From positions 186,001-250,000 of the forward strand of contig NZ_JAQTIC010000001.1 of NCBI RefSeq assembly GCF_029433445.1: a DNA stretch of 64,000 nt. The letters are read 5' to 3'. The position numbers and the translations under genes were made by a program. The notes under the pieces were generated by a model. The model was not told where the DNA came from, made no database searches, and was given only the letters and a program-made list of their open reading frames with translations. Positions 51,861-60,910 of the stretch are shown here, one piece after another; the stretch's first letter is position 1, and each line of letters begins with the position of its first letter. This DNA is from Lactobacillus sp. ESL0701. Lineage in GTDB: Bacteria > Bacillota > Bacilli > Lactobacillales > Lactobacillaceae.

Positions 51861-53009
51861 ATGGAAGACAAAAAAGCACTTAAGATATTATCTGACTTAA
51901 TCAGTATTGAATCGGCTAATGATCACGAAACGGCAGTGGCTGATTATCTGGTTAGTTTGTTTAAAGATTATCCGGTAAAAATCACGCGGGTTACTTATGC
52001 CGAAGATCGTGATAATCTGATTATTGATATGGGAACACAGGGACCACTGTTAGGCTTTTCTGGCCATGAAGATGTGGTTTCTGCAGGTAGCTTGGATAAT
52101 TGGCAAACGCCGCCATTCACCGCAACTATTAAAGACGGCAACTTATATGGTCGTGGTGCTAGTGACATGAAGTCAGGTCTAGCTGCAATGGTCGTCGCCA
52201 TGCTTGATTTATTAGAAAGTGGTCAAAAGTTGCCGGGGCGAATTCGCTTATTAGCTTCGGTTGGTGAGGAAACCGGCGAATATGGTGCAGCCCAACTAAC
52301 TAAAGAAGGTTACGCCGACGATCTCGATGGGTTGATTATCGGCGAAGCATCTAATTGTGATGTTGTGGTGACGCACAAGGGTGTTATTGATTATTATGTG
52401 ACTTCTAAAGGGGTGACAGTCCATTCATCAACACCAAAAAAAGGTAAAAATGCCATTATGCCGCTGGTTGCTTTTGCCCAAAAAGCTCAAGCTAAGATGG
52501 ATAGTCACGACCAAGTAGACCCAGTCTTAGGACCATTGACTCATGTGATTAGTCAAATTCAGGGTGGCAGCCAAATTAACTCGGTTCCAGATAGTGCTTG
52601 GCTCTCGGGTAATATTAGAACAACACCGCTTTATCCGAATGACCAAATTTATAAGGAACTTGAAGAAATTGTGGCTGAGTTGAACCAGCAGGGAGCAGAA
52701 CTGGCAATTCGTTATAGTTTCCCAGAAGTACCATTGCCTAACCAAAAGCATACTAAGCTTGCTCAATTAACGCAGGCTGTTATTAAGGAAAAGTTGAATT
52801 ATGGTGGTGATTTTGTCGCCGATACGGGCGCAACTGATGCTTCGGAATATATTCGCGCTGCAGGCAACTTTCCAATCGTAATTATGGGTCCGGCGCCGGG
52901 AGACGTCGCCCACGAACCTAATGAATATACACCAGTAAATAATTATTTAGCTGGCTGTGAGCTTTACCAAGATTTGGCTTGGAAGTTCTGGCAGGAATAT
53001 GAAAAATAG
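51861..53009 (+). CDS. M20-family metallopeptidase/deacylase (ArgE/DapE type)
   Basis: ATG at 51858 or 51861; the latter has better spacing from AGAGG. The roughly 382-residue enzyme hydrolyses amide bonds of N-acyl amino acids or small peptides using two zinc ions. Metal-ligand segments: LLGFSGHEDVVSAG (the usual GHxDVV), YGRGASDMKSGLAAMV (bridging Asp), ASVGEETGEYGAAQ (catalytic Glu-Glu), and IGEASN. The lid domain has GVIDYYVTSKGVTVHSSTPKKGKNAIMPL. As third gene of the T-box operon it probably releases the same amino acid from a conjugate taken up by the transporter (inference). Confidence 0.9.
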   Translation: MEDKKALKILSDLISIESANDHETAVADYLVSLFKDYPVKITRVTYAEDRDNLIIDMGTQGPLLGFSGHEDVVSAGSLDNWQTPPFTATIKDGNLYGRGASDMKSGLAAMVVAMLDLLESGQKLPGRIRLLASVGEETGEYGAAQLTKEGYADDLDGLIIGEASNCDVVVTHKGVIDYYVTSKGVTVHSSTPKKGKNAIMPLVAFAQKAQAKMDSHDQVDPVLGPLTHVISQIQGGSQINSVPDSAWLSGNIRTTPLYPNDQIYKELEEIVAELNQQGAELAIRYSFPEVPLPNQKHTKLAQLTQAVIKEKLNYGGDFVADTGATDASEYIRAAGNFPIVIMGPAPGDVAHEPNEYTPVNNYLAGCELYQDLAWKFWQEYEK

Positions 53010-53105
53010 AAATAAAGGACCAAGGTCATGATTGATTTTGATTCTTTTTTATTCTTCAAATTTGGTCGGCATATAGTGTTAAAATTAATCGAGGTGAGAA
53101 ATCTG

Positions 53106-53942
53106 ATGGAAAAATATTGGCATTTATTTAAGATTTTATTTAAACAAAAAACGCGCTTAACTTATCGCGTATTTGGCGTGCAATTAGTTACTACAATTGT
53201 TTGCTCACTAATGATAATTTTTACGAGTTCAGGGGCAAAGCGTTGGGAGTTATATCCTGATTACTTACAAACGGTCTTTATTTTGTTTAGCTTACTGGCA
53301 AATTTAATTTATCTTGGGATTACTTGCTGGCAAAATGAGAAGTTTAATCATGAACAGACGTGGCGGTTAATCCCATTGCATGATAGTAAATTATATTTAA
53401 CTAATACGATTTCTTCTGGCATTGCGTTTATCTATCTTGATCTTTTATTGGGGATTGAATTGGTATTAATATCAATGGTGCTTTACCCATTTGATGAATA
53501 TACTAGACAGCAAATAGCTGCTTTTGGCTATTGGGTCACGCATTTGACGTTTTTAAAATGTGGGCGATTATTCTTGGCACTTTTACTATTATTGCTTGTT
53601 GGTCTGGCTGTTTATTTAACTGTCAGTTTTTTAAATTTTAGTAGTCATGCTGTGGTTGACTTTTGGTCTGGTAAGTCGCACCGAATTATTACTTGGCTGG
53701 TGCGATTAGTGATGATTGTAATAGTTAGTTGGTTATTAGTGATTAGTTACAATATTTGGTGGGATGTAGCTGCCAATATCAGTCATTTTTTAACTGGCAG
53801 TTCTTATCAAGATATGGAAATGACAATACCCAAAATTAACATAATTGGCGATTTTTGGCTCTTTTTGCTTTATAACGTAATTATTCTGCCAATTGATCTT
53901 GGGCTTTTTACCCGTTATGTCGAAGCTAAAGCGAATAGGTAA
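53106..53942 (+). CDS. Multi-spanning membrane protein, ABC-2 permease-like, unknown function
   Basis: ATG 53106 has GAGGTGAG upstream; the open frame to 53028 is likely 5' noncoding. The 278-residue protein has six hydrophobic segments: about 25-45, 55-80, 95-125, 150-180, 200-225 and 250-270. It has a cytoplasmic N-terminus (YWHLFKILFKQKTRLTYR) typical of ABC-2 permeases of the small exporter kind. There is no ATPase gene beside it. Not recognised beyond that. No terminator follows directly. Confidence 0.6.
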   Translation: MEKYWHLFKILFKQKTRLTYRVFGVQLVTTIVCSLMIIFTSSGAKRWELYPDYLQTVFILFSLLANLIYLGITCWQNEKFNHEQTWRLIPLHDSKLYLTNTISSGIAFIYLDLLLGIELVLISMVLYPFDEYTRQQIAAFGYWVTHLTFLKCGRLFLALLLLLLVGLAVYLTVSFLNFSSHAVVDFWSGKSHRIITWLVRLVMIVIVSWLLVISYNIWWDVAANISHFLTGSSYQDMEMTIPKINIIGDFWLFLLYNVIILPIDLGLFTRYVEAKANR

Positions 53943-54345
53943 ATATAAAGTATTATTATATAGTATTCAAAACTTGCAAACGGCTATAATTGTTACGGTA
54001 ACTATAATTTGACATTATACGTAGATAGATATAAATTATAACTAGCTATGTATATATGCTATACTAATAATGATATACTCGCCTGTAATTGGTCAAAAAT
54101 TATTGAATTTTACTTGCCAATTTAATCCTATTTAGAATTTTTGATAAGTCCTCTTTATTAGCATTAGCAATATAGAGGACTTATTTACTTGCCTTAATTT
54201 GATTAGCCAATAGCGGGACATCCTCAAGATTTGCCGGTAAAAATTAATGTTGTAGATATGGCAGCATTAAAAGCAGAATTAGTAAATGTAATTTTAAATG
54301 TATTGGAATTAGGTAGATTACTTTTTTAAGACTTGGAGAAATAGT
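53943..54345. other. 403-base leader of the exopolysaccharide operon
   Basis: Promoter candidates: TTGACA (54009-54014), and TATACT (54060-54065) with an extended TGC before it. A hairpin follows at 54146-54182. Downstream, bases about 54205-54329 hold a frame ending in TAA (GHPQDLPVKINVVDMAALKA and 17 more residues). It looks like a gene remnant of unknown origin. Confidence 0.5.
54143..54186 (+). terminator. Hairpin terminator/attenuator in the eps leader
   Basis: AAGTCCTCT (54146-54154 region) pairs with AGAGGACTT (54174-54182) across a 19-base loop, then ATTT. It either ends the preceding gene or acts as an attenuator of the eps transcript starting upstream. Confidence 0.6.
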
Positions 54346-55068
54346 ATGGGGAAATATTTGAATTTTTACCAAATACTTGGAATCATTCGCAAACATGTAA
54401 TTTTTATTATTACTAGTTTTGTAATTTGTATGATTGCTGCAATAGGTATAGGGAAATTTGTCATTGCGCCGCAATATACCGCAACTACACAAATATTGGT
54501 TAACCAAAAGAAAGTTAGCTCTGACCTTAATGGGATATACCAAGGACAGCAAGCTGATGTCCAAATGATTAATACATATAAAGATATTATTACAAATCAA
54601 GTAGTCTTAAAAGCTGCCAGTCAAAATTTAGCTAATCCAAGTGATACCACCAAGCCTTATTATGTCAGCGTTAAGCAGCTTAGGAAGGATATTTCGATTA
54701 CTAGTAATCAAAACTCACAGGTTTTTGCTTTAAATGTTAAAAGTCATGATCCAGATGAAGCAGCTACTATTGCTAACGAAATAGCCAGTGTGTTTAAAAG
54801 TAAAATCAGTAAAATCATGAGTATTGATAACGTCATGATTGTTTCTAAAGCTTTACCGGTAAAGCAAAAAACATTTCCTAAAACCTCAGTAATGTTATTA
54901 ATTGGTGCAGGTGTTGGATTGTTAATTGGTTTAGGCTATGCCTTTATTAAGGAAATAACCGATACGACTATTAAGAGTGATGAATTCTTAACTACCGAAC
55001 TTGGATTACCAAACTTGGGTCATGTTTTTAGAATTCAACCAGCTCAGAATTACAAACGGCATCGTTGA
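54346..55068 (+). CDS. Wzz/CpsC-type chain-length regulator (kinase modulator)
   Basis: A 240-residue inner-membrane protein with the Wzz fold: TM1 near 17-38 (FIITSFVICMIAAIGIGKFV), an external domain with the VAPQYTATTQILVNQ segment and MINTYKDIITNQVVLKAASQNL, and TM2 near 182-203 (VMLLIGAGVGLLIGLGYAF) followed by a cytoplasmic tail. These proteins bind and activate the BY-kinase and set polymer length. It is followed 37 bases later by the kinase gene. Start ATG follows TTGGAG. Confidence 0.88.
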   Translation: MGKYLNFYQILGIIRKHVIFIITSFVICMIAAIGIGKFVIAPQYTATTQILVNQKKVSSDLNGIYQGQQADVQMINTYKDIITNQVVLKAASQNLANPSDTTKPYYVSVKQLRKDISITSNQNSQVFALNVKSHDPDEAATIANEIASVFKSKISKIMSIDNVMIVSKALPVKQKTFPKTSVMLLIGAGVGLLIGLGYAFIKEITDTTIKSDEFLTTELGLPNLGHVFRIQPAQNYKRHR

Positions 55069-55105
55069 ATTTGAAATTTAATTATTACAAAGGTACTTAT
55101 GAATT

Positions 55106-55804
55106 ATGTTTCATCGCAAAAAAAGTAAAAAATCTACTAGAAGTAGAAAAAACGAAGTTAAGTTAATTACTAATACAGATCCAAATAATGTAGTTTCTAA
55201 ACAATTGCGAACCATTCTATCAAATATAAATTTTTCAGCGGTTAATCATAAATTGAAGACGATCCTGATTACTTCTTCGCAAGCTAATGAAGGCAAGTCG
55301 ACTATCTCCGCGAATTTAGCCGTTACTTGGGCCAAGCAAGGACGCAAAGTTTTATTTATTGATGCGAATTTACGTCAGCCAACAATTCAAAGCACATTTG
55401 GCTTACGCAATAGCCGCAGAGGCTTGTCAACAATTCTATCAAGTGATAAAAGTTTTGACTTAGTGGTGCAGCACAGTCCGGTGAATAACTTATCAATAAT
55501 TACAAGTGGTCCGATCCCACCTAATCCAGCGGCACTCTTAGGGTCGAGACGAATGGAAGAATTGCTTGCTTATTTTAGAAAAGATTATGACTTGCTAGTC
55601 TTGGATGTTCCGCCAGTATTGCCAGTAACAGATACCCGATTTATTTCTGCAAAAGTAGATGGGGTTGTGTTGGTTGTTCGTCAGGGTCAAGCACAAAAAG
55701 CTGCTGTTAAGCGAACGGTAGCACTTTTGAAAATGGCAAAAGCTAATTTGTTGGGCTACATCCTAAATGATGTGACTTCTAAAAATGGGTCAGATGGTCA
55801 CTAA
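55106..55804 (+). CDS. CpsD/Wze-type bacterial tyrosine kinase without the usual tyrosine tail
   Basis: A 232-residue BY-kinase domain: Walker A ITSSQANEGKSTISANLAVTW (about 50-70), Walker A' VLFIDANLRQPTIQSTFGL, Walker B LLVLDVPPVLPVTDTRF. Family proteins phosphorylate a C-terminal tyrosine cluster that controls polymer length; here the C-terminus ends TSKNGSDGH, with no tyrosine cluster at all. It also lacks the next-door PHP phosphatase gene seen in many eps clusters. The start ATG has AAAGG 13 bases upstream. Confidence 0.88.
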   Translation: MFHRKKSKKSTRSRKNEVKLITNTDPNNVVSKQLRTILSNINFSAVNHKLKTILITSSQANEGKSTISANLAVTWAKQGRKVLFIDANLRQPTIQSTFGLRNSRRGLSTILSSDKSFDLVVQHSPVNNLSIITSGPIPPNPAALLGSRRMEELLAYFRKDYDLLVLDVPPVLPVTDTRFISAKVDGVVLVVRQGQAQKAAVKRTVALLKMAKANLLGYILNDVTSKNGSDGH

Positions 55805-55846
55805 CATTTGCTACAAATGATTTTTAAACTGTATAGCGACAAATTG

Positions 55847-55942
55847 TGTCGGTAATTATTCAGCTAAAACGTAATCCGAAATTTTCAAAAAATCCCGAAC
55901 TACTCAATGAAATGTTGAACAATATTAGAAAATCCAAGTGAT
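55847..55942 (+). pseudogene. Short coding-like fragment between the kinase and priming transferase
   Basis: A frame from GTG 55847 to TGA 55942 encodes about 31 residues (VSVIIQLKRNPKFSKNPELL and onward), with no ribosome site. Its position is where a phosphatase gene usually sits. It could be a remnant or a chance frame; no similarity is claimed. Confidence 0.2.
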
Positions 55943-55973
55943 TGTAAAGTTATTGTAGTAAGGAAGCGGGTAA

Positions 55974-56633
55974 ATGGAACTTAAAAATAAAATTTTGATA
56001 GATCAAAATATGATTAATGAGCGGAATTTATATCTCTTTTTTAAAAGAAGTTTTGATATTGTGTTAAGTCTAATTGCGCTAATAATTTTAAGTCCAGTCT
56101 TTTTTGTGATTGCCGTTGCGATTAAATTAGATAAGGGTTCACCAGGTCCCGTTTTTTATTCGCAAATTAGAATCGGCAAAAACGGTCATAAATTTAAAAT
56201 GTATAAATTTAGATCAATGGTAGTTGATGCTGATGAACAGTTTAGTGCATTACTTCATAAAAATGAGATTGCTGGAGCAATGTTTAAAATGAAGAATGAT
56301 CCACGCGTAACTAAAGTGGGTAGAATAATTAGAAAGCATAGCTTAGATGAATTGCCGCAGCTATGGAATGTGTTAAAGGGCGACATGACTCTAGTTGGAC
56401 CACGACCACCATTAGAACGTGAAATAACTGAGTATACCAATTTTGATATGCAAAGATTAGTAGTTAAACCAGGCTGTACAGGCTTGTGGCAAGTTACAGG
56501 AAGAAATGCGGTTAGCTTTTATGAAATGGTCAAAATAGATATTATCTATATCAATAAAGCTAGTCTTTGGCTAGATATGCAAATTTTAATAAAAACTATT
56601 TTTGTCGTTTGCTTTCCTAACACAACCTATTAG
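55974..56633 (+). CDS. Undecaprenyl-phosphate sugar phosphotransferase (priming transferase)
   Basis: A 219-residue polyprenyl glycosylphosphotransferase that starts each repeat unit by moving a sugar 1-phosphate from a UDP-sugar to undecaprenyl phosphate. Marks: [20 protein letters not shown] (membrane hairpin), [60 protein letters not shown] (active region; here [10 protein letters not shown]) and [13 protein letters not shown]. The product sugar (Glc or Gal) cannot be told. AAGGAAG precedes the ATG. Confidence 0.93.
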   Translation: [219 protein letters not shown]

Positions 56634-56650
56634 ATAAAAGGAAATTATTC

Positions 56651-57100
56651 ATGAAAGTTTGTTTGGTTGGCTCTAGTGGTGGGCATTTAACACATTTATA
56701 TATGTTGAAAAGATTTTGGCAAGATAAAGATCGCTTTTGGGTAACTTTTCCTAAAGAAGATGCTGTAAATTTATTGGCTAAGGAAAAAATGTATTCGTGC
56801 TATTTTCCAACCAATCGGAATTTAAAAAATTTGATTAGGAATACTTTTTTGGCAATTAAAATTCTTAAACAGGAGCGACCAGATTTGATAATTTCTTCTG
56901 GTGCGGCGGTTGCAGTTCCCTTCTTTTATGTTGGTAAGCTGCTAAAAATAAAGACTGTTTATGTCGAAGTATTTGACAGAATGGACAAGGCTACGTTAAC
57001 AGGAAGACTGGTTTATCCTGTTACTGACTTGTTTATTGTGCAGTGGGAAGAAATGAAAGAAGTTTATCCTAAGGCGAAAAATTTAGGAAGTGTTTTCTAA
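56651..57100 (+). CDS. Alg14/EpsF-type glycosyltransferase membrane-anchor subunit
   Basis: A 149-residue protein: VCLVGSSGGHLTHLYMLKRFW at the start (Alg14 GGH motif), then PDLIISSGAAVAVPFFYVGKLLKI and TVYVEVFDRMDKATLTGRLVYPVTDLFIVQWEEM. It is the accessory, membrane-associated half of a split transferase, as in CpsIaJ/CpsF pairs. Its stop overlaps the start of the next gene (TAATG), the catalytic half. Together they should add the second sugar to the lipid-linked primer. Confidence 0.9.
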   Translation: MKVCLVGSSGGHLTHLYMLKRFWQDKDRFWVTFPKEDAVNLLAKEKMYSCYFPTNRNLKNLIRNTFLAIKILKQERPDLIISSGAAVAVPFFYVGKLLKIKTVYVEVFDRMDKATLTGRLVYPVTDLFIVQWEEMKEVYPKAKNLGSVF

Positions 57101-57585
57101 TGATTTTTGTAACTGTCGGAACGCATGAACAACCATTTAACCGTTTAATCCAAAAAGTCGATCAATTAAAGTCGCAGAATAAAATTACGGATGAAGTATT
57201 TATTCAGATTGGCTACAGCACCTATTTGCCCCAAAATTGCCGGTATGAAAAATTCATTTCACCAGCTAAAATGCAGGTACTAATTCATCAGGCTGCGGTA
57301 ATTATTACTCATGGTGGACCATCCTCTTTTATTGAAGTCATTAGACAAGGTAAAACGCCGATTGTGGTTCCGCGTCAAGCAAAATTTAACGAGCACGTTA
57401 ATAATCATCAATTAATCTTTTGCACTGAGTTACAAAAACGTGATTTTCCCATTAAAGTTGTTACCAATATTGAAGATTTGGCTGAAGCAATTCGTGCTGA
57501 AAAGGATACTGAACATCCCAAGTTTCGCAGTAATAATCAAAGATTTAATCAGAATTTAGAAACTTTGGTTCGGCAGTTGTTTTGA
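57100..57585 (+). CDS. Alg13/EpsG-type glycosyltransferase catalytic subunit
   Basis: A 161-residue GT28-C-terminal-like protein: MIFVTVGTHEQPFNRLIQKVD, EVFIQIGYSTYLP and AAVIITHGGPSSFIEVIRQGKTPIVVPRQAKFNEHVNNHQLIF. This is the nucleotide-sugar-binding half of the split enzyme made with the gene upstream. Length fits the subunit. It is 11 bases before the next transferase gene. Confidence 0.92.
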   Translation: MIFVTVGTHEQPFNRLIQKVDQLKSQNKITDEVFIQIGYSTYLPQNCRYEKFISPAKMQVLIHQAAVIITHGGPSSFIEVIRQGKTPIVVPRQAKFNEHVNNHQLIFCTELQKRDFPIKVVTNIEDLAEAIRAEKDTEHPKFRSNNQRFNQNLETLVRQLF

Positions 57586-57596
57586 GGAATACGTAA

Positions 57597-58346
57597 ATGA
57601 TACCTAAAGTTATTAATTACTGCTGGTTTGGCAAAGCATCTTTGCCACCTGAAGTTAAGTATTGTATGAATTCTTGGCAAAAGTATTGTCCGGATTATGC
57701 AATTGTGCGGTGGGATGAAAGTAATTTTGACGTTAATAAGTACAATTTTACAAAGGAAGCCTATGAAAAACAACAATGGGCTTTCGTCTCAGATGTTGCT
57801 CGCTTAGATATAATTTATCATCATGGTGGCATCTACTTGGATACCGATGTTGAGCTAATTAAAAGTTTGGATTCGATTTTGACCGCGGAAGCTTATTTGG
57901 GCTGTGAAGATCGGTTTACAGTCAATACAGGTGGAGGTTTTGGCGCCGTTAAGGGTAACAAATTTATTTTGGCTAATCTTAAAGAGTATCAGAAACTGCA
58001 TTTTATTGATCATGATGGTAGTACGTACAACCAAATAATTTGTCCAGATATAACAACACACTTGCTAGCAGAAAGAGGATTTAAATTTAACGGGAATAAA
58101 CAAAAGATTGATAATGTAGTTATTTATCCAAGCTCATATTTTTGTCCTGTAAATTTTTGGCGGCAAAAATTAGCTATTAAGCCCAATACAATTTCAATTC
58201 ACCATTATGCTGCTTCTTGGAAAGATGAAAAAAATAAGAATAAACCGAATGGAAAGGTGCTAGTAGTAAAGAAATATCTGAAGCATTACATTGATTTTTT
58301 ATGGGGCTATGGCACTTATAATAGCCTTAAGCGGTTAATCAAGTGA
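57597..58346 (+). CDS. Glycosyltransferase family 32
   Basis: A 249-residue transferase: PKVINYCWFGKASLPPEVKYCMNSWQKYCPDYAIVRWDESNFD, then VARLDIIYHHGGIYLDTDVELIK with the DxD motif (DTD about 86-88), CEDRFTVNTGGGFGAVKGN, and a C-terminal HHYAASWKD block. It adds a hexose, commonly galactose or mannose, to the lipid-linked repeat unit. Monofunctional and of usual length. The cluster contains no other full transferase, so the repeat unit should be short. Confidence 0.92.
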   Translation: MIPKVINYCWFGKASLPPEVKYCMNSWQKYCPDYAIVRWDESNFDVNKYNFTKEAYEKQQWAFVSDVARLDIIYHHGGIYLDTDVELIKSLDSILTAEAYLGCEDRFTVNTGGGFGAVKGNKFILANLKEYQKLHFIDHDGSTYNQIICPDITTHLLAERGFKFNGNKQKIDNVVIYPSSYFCPVNFWRQKLAIKPNTISIHHYAASWKDEKNKNKPNGKVLVVKKYLKHYIDFLWGYGTYNSLKRLIK

Positions 58347-58382
58347 TTGTGCGGCTGTGTAATTGATGATGAGGGTTTACAT

Positions 58383-59486
58383 TTGAAATCAACTACGGTA
58401 ACTAAATTAATTATCATAATGTCTGTTGTTGTTTCAGTGATGGCAATTTTAAGTGGGGCGGGGATAATCTCTAATTCACTTTCAAGTGCGATTCAAGCAA
58501 TTGTAAGTATGTTAATAATGCTCACAATTCTATTTTCAAATAATAAATTTAGCTATTCTTTCATTTTTTTATTTTTGTTGTCGCTGTTTATTTGTCTAAT
58601 AAATAGTGCGATGTATATGATTTCGGGTACGTTAATGATTACCTTTATTTATGTATTGCGCACAACGGGTGATATTGATTACAACAAAATATTAAAGTGG
58701 ATGGCAGCTGCTGCGGGTATTACTTTTGGACTAGTAGTATTGGTTAATTTATTAACTGGTCGTGGTGCAAATGATTTTGAAATGTGGCGCGGCAACGGTT
58801 ATATTTTTAGAAAATCGCTGGGCTTCACTCATCCTAACGTGGCAATGCAATTATGGTTGGCAGTAGTACTGGACTTTTGTTCTGTTAAGCGACATAAATT
58901 TATACGTGTAGCTAATTTGGCAGTGGGTTATTTAACTTACATTATTTATACGCAAACTCAATCTAGAACCTCAACTTATGTTATTTTGCTTTATTGTGTT
59001 ATTGCGTTTATATTAGGAAGTAGAATCTATCTTAGAGTTAATCGAACCGTTTCAAAGTTAGTGTGTCTAATTCCAGTTGGTATCTTTGCTATCTCTTTGT
59101 GTACCTTATTTTATCGATATTCACCGCTGCTGAATAATCTTCTCTCAGGCAGGTTAGCGTTATACAAACAATTTTATGCAATGTATGGTATTCATTTGTT
59201 AAAAACTCCTGAACTAGAATCAGCAATGTTTGATAATGGTTATTTGCAGGCACTACTTGCAAAAGGAATAATTTTTACAATCCAATTGTTATATATTTTA
59301 GTGATGATGGGATGGAAAATTAAGAAAATGAGGATTAAAGATATTATGATCTTCACAATGTATGTCTTGCTGGGCTTCACTGAAACTTCACTGCAGCACT
59401 TTGAACTTTTTATGCCTGTCGCAATATTATTAGCATCTAGTGTACAACAGGGTAAAGATGCGAAATTGCCAGCCGAAATAAATTAA
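58383..59486 (+). CDS. Wzy-type polysaccharide polymerase
   Basis: The TTG at 58383 is preferred over the TTG at 58347 because GAGGG is about 8 bases upstream. The roughly 367-residue protein has about ten membrane segments and a large extracytoplasmic loop; GRGANDFEMWRGNGYIFRKSLGFTHPNVAMQLWLA (about 125-160) is the characteristic O-antigen-ligase/EpsK-like region with PN. These proteins join lipid-linked repeat units outside the membrane. Sequence is poorly conserved, so the call rests on topology, size and position before Wzx. Confidence 0.8.
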   Translation: MKSTTVTKLIIIMSVVVSVMAILSGAGIISNSLSSAIQAIVSMLIMLTILFSNNKFSYSFIFLFLLSLFICLINSAMYMISGTLMITFIYVLRTTGDIDYNKILKWMAAAAGITFGLVVLVNLLTGRGANDFEMWRGNGYIFRKSLGFTHPNVAMQLWLAVVLDFCSVKRHKFIRVANLAVGYLTYIIYTQTQSRTSTYVILLYCVIAFILGSRIYLRVNRTVSKLVCLIPVGIFAISLCTLFYRYSPLLNNLLSGRLALYKQFYAMYGIHLLKTPELESAMFDNGYLQALLAKGIIFTIQLLYILVMMGWKIKKMRIKDIMIFTMYVLLGFTETSLQHFELFMPVAILLASSVQQGKDAKLPAEIN

Positions 59487-59496
59487 AGGTTGATAC

Positions 59497-60909
59497 ATGA
59501 AAGTTTTTAAAAACTATTTATATAATGTTGCATATCAGATTTTTATTGTACTTGTACCATTAATTACTACGCCGTATATCGCTCAAGTTGTTGGTCCCAG
59601 AGGAGTAGGAATTAGTTCCTTTACTACAGCTACAATGCAATACTTCATTCTACTAGGTAGTATTGGCATTAATTTATACGCTGAACGGCAAATTGCTTTT
59701 GTCCGTGATAACCACAAATTAGTTACGCAAACTTTTTATGAAATTTTATTTTTGAAAATTATTACAAGTATTTTATCGTTTTTATTATTTCTGATTTTTT
59801 TGTCATGTATCCGGCAATATCATATCTATTATTGGGCGCAATCATTTTCACTTCTTGCATCTGCTCTTGATATTTCATGGCTTTTTATGGGCGTGGAAAA
59901 CTTTTCTGTAACTGTTATCAGAAACTTTATCGTTAAGATATTAACAGTAATCAGTATTTTTATTTTTGTTAAATCTCCAGCAGATTTAGTCTACTATATC
60001 CTAATTTCATCTGTTTCATTATTAATCGGTAATTTGACAATGTTTCCTAGTTTAAAAGGATATATTGGTCGTCCTGACTTCAAGTCGTTGGCTATTTTGC
60101 GCCACCTTAAGCCGGCGCTAACGTTATTTATTCCGCAAGTGGCTTCACAGATATATTGGGTATTGAATAAAACTATGCTGGGGTCATTAAAAAGTGTCCA
60201 GGCAGCAGGTTATTTTGACCAATCAGACAAAATTGTAAAGATGCTTTTAGGAATAGTTACGGCAACGGGAACAGTTATGTTGCCGCACGTTGCTAATGCC
60301 TTTGCCAATAAAAATTATCGTAAAACAAAAGAATATCTGTATAAAAGTTTTTCGTTTGTTTCCGCAATCTCAGTGCCAATGACTTTTGGGCTGTTAGTAA
60401 TCGCGCATAAGCTTATTCCATTATTTTTAACGGTTCAATTCATTGATGTAATTCCAATTATGATGGTTGAATCTTTTGTGATTTTGCCAATCGCCTGGAG
60501 TAATGTGCTAGGTAATCAGTATTTATTGCCAACAAATCAAAATAAAAATTATACTGTTTCGGTTATTTTAGGGGCAGTTGTCAACGTGCTGGGCAATATT
60601 ATTCTAATTATTTCAAATGGTGCAGTTGGTGCCGCACTGGCAACAGTTATTTCGGAAGCGGCAATAACCAGCTATCAACTTTGGGTAATTCGAAGACAAG
60701 TGAGTTTTCGTGAATTATTTTATGAGTTCGACAAATATTTACTTGCAGGGTTAATTATGTATTTATGTGTTTTAGGGCTTGACCGAATAGTTGCTACTAG
60801 TTGGTCAATGTTAATAGTAGAAGTTATAGTGGGGCTGATTGTTTATTTAGCAGTACTATTTGGCTTAAAAGCTTCAATATTAGTAGTCATTAAAAAATTG
60901 GTTAACTAG
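59497..60909 (+). CDS. Wzx-type repeat-unit flippase
   Basis: A 470-residue protein with 12-14 hydrophobic segments of the polysaccharide-synthesis (MOP/PST) flippase family. N-terminal YNVAYQIFIVLVPLITTPYIAQVVGPRGVGISSFTTATMQYFILLGSIGINLYAERQIA is diagnostic, as are LGSLKSVQAAGYFDQSDKIVKML and the mid-segment PIAWSNVLGNQYLLPTNQNK. It moves the lipid-linked repeat unit across the membrane before Wzy joins the units. It ends one base before the convergent VanZ-like gene. Confidence 0.92.
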   Translation: MKVFKNYLYNVAYQIFIVLVPLITTPYIAQVVGPRGVGISSFTTATMQYFILLGSIGINLYAERQIAFVRDNHKLVTQTFYEILFLKIITSILSFLLFLIFLSCIRQYHIYYWAQSFSLLASALDISWLFMGVENFSVTVIRNFIVKILTVISIFIFVKSPADLVYYILISSVSLLIGNLTMFPSLKGYIGRPDFKSLAILRHLKPALTLFIPQVASQIYWVLNKTMLGSLKSVQAAGYFDQSDKIVKMLLGIVTATGTVMLPHVANAFANKNYRKTKEYLYKSFSFVSAISVPMTFGLLVIAHKLIPLFLTVQFIDVIPIMMVESFVILPIAWSNVLGNQYLLPTNQNKNYTVSVILGAVVNVLGNIILIISNGAVGAALATVISEAAITSYQLWVIRRQVSFRELFYEFDKYLLAGLIMYLCVLGLDRIVATSWSMLIVEVIVGLIVYLAVLFGLKASILVVIKKLVN

Positions 60910-60910
60910 A

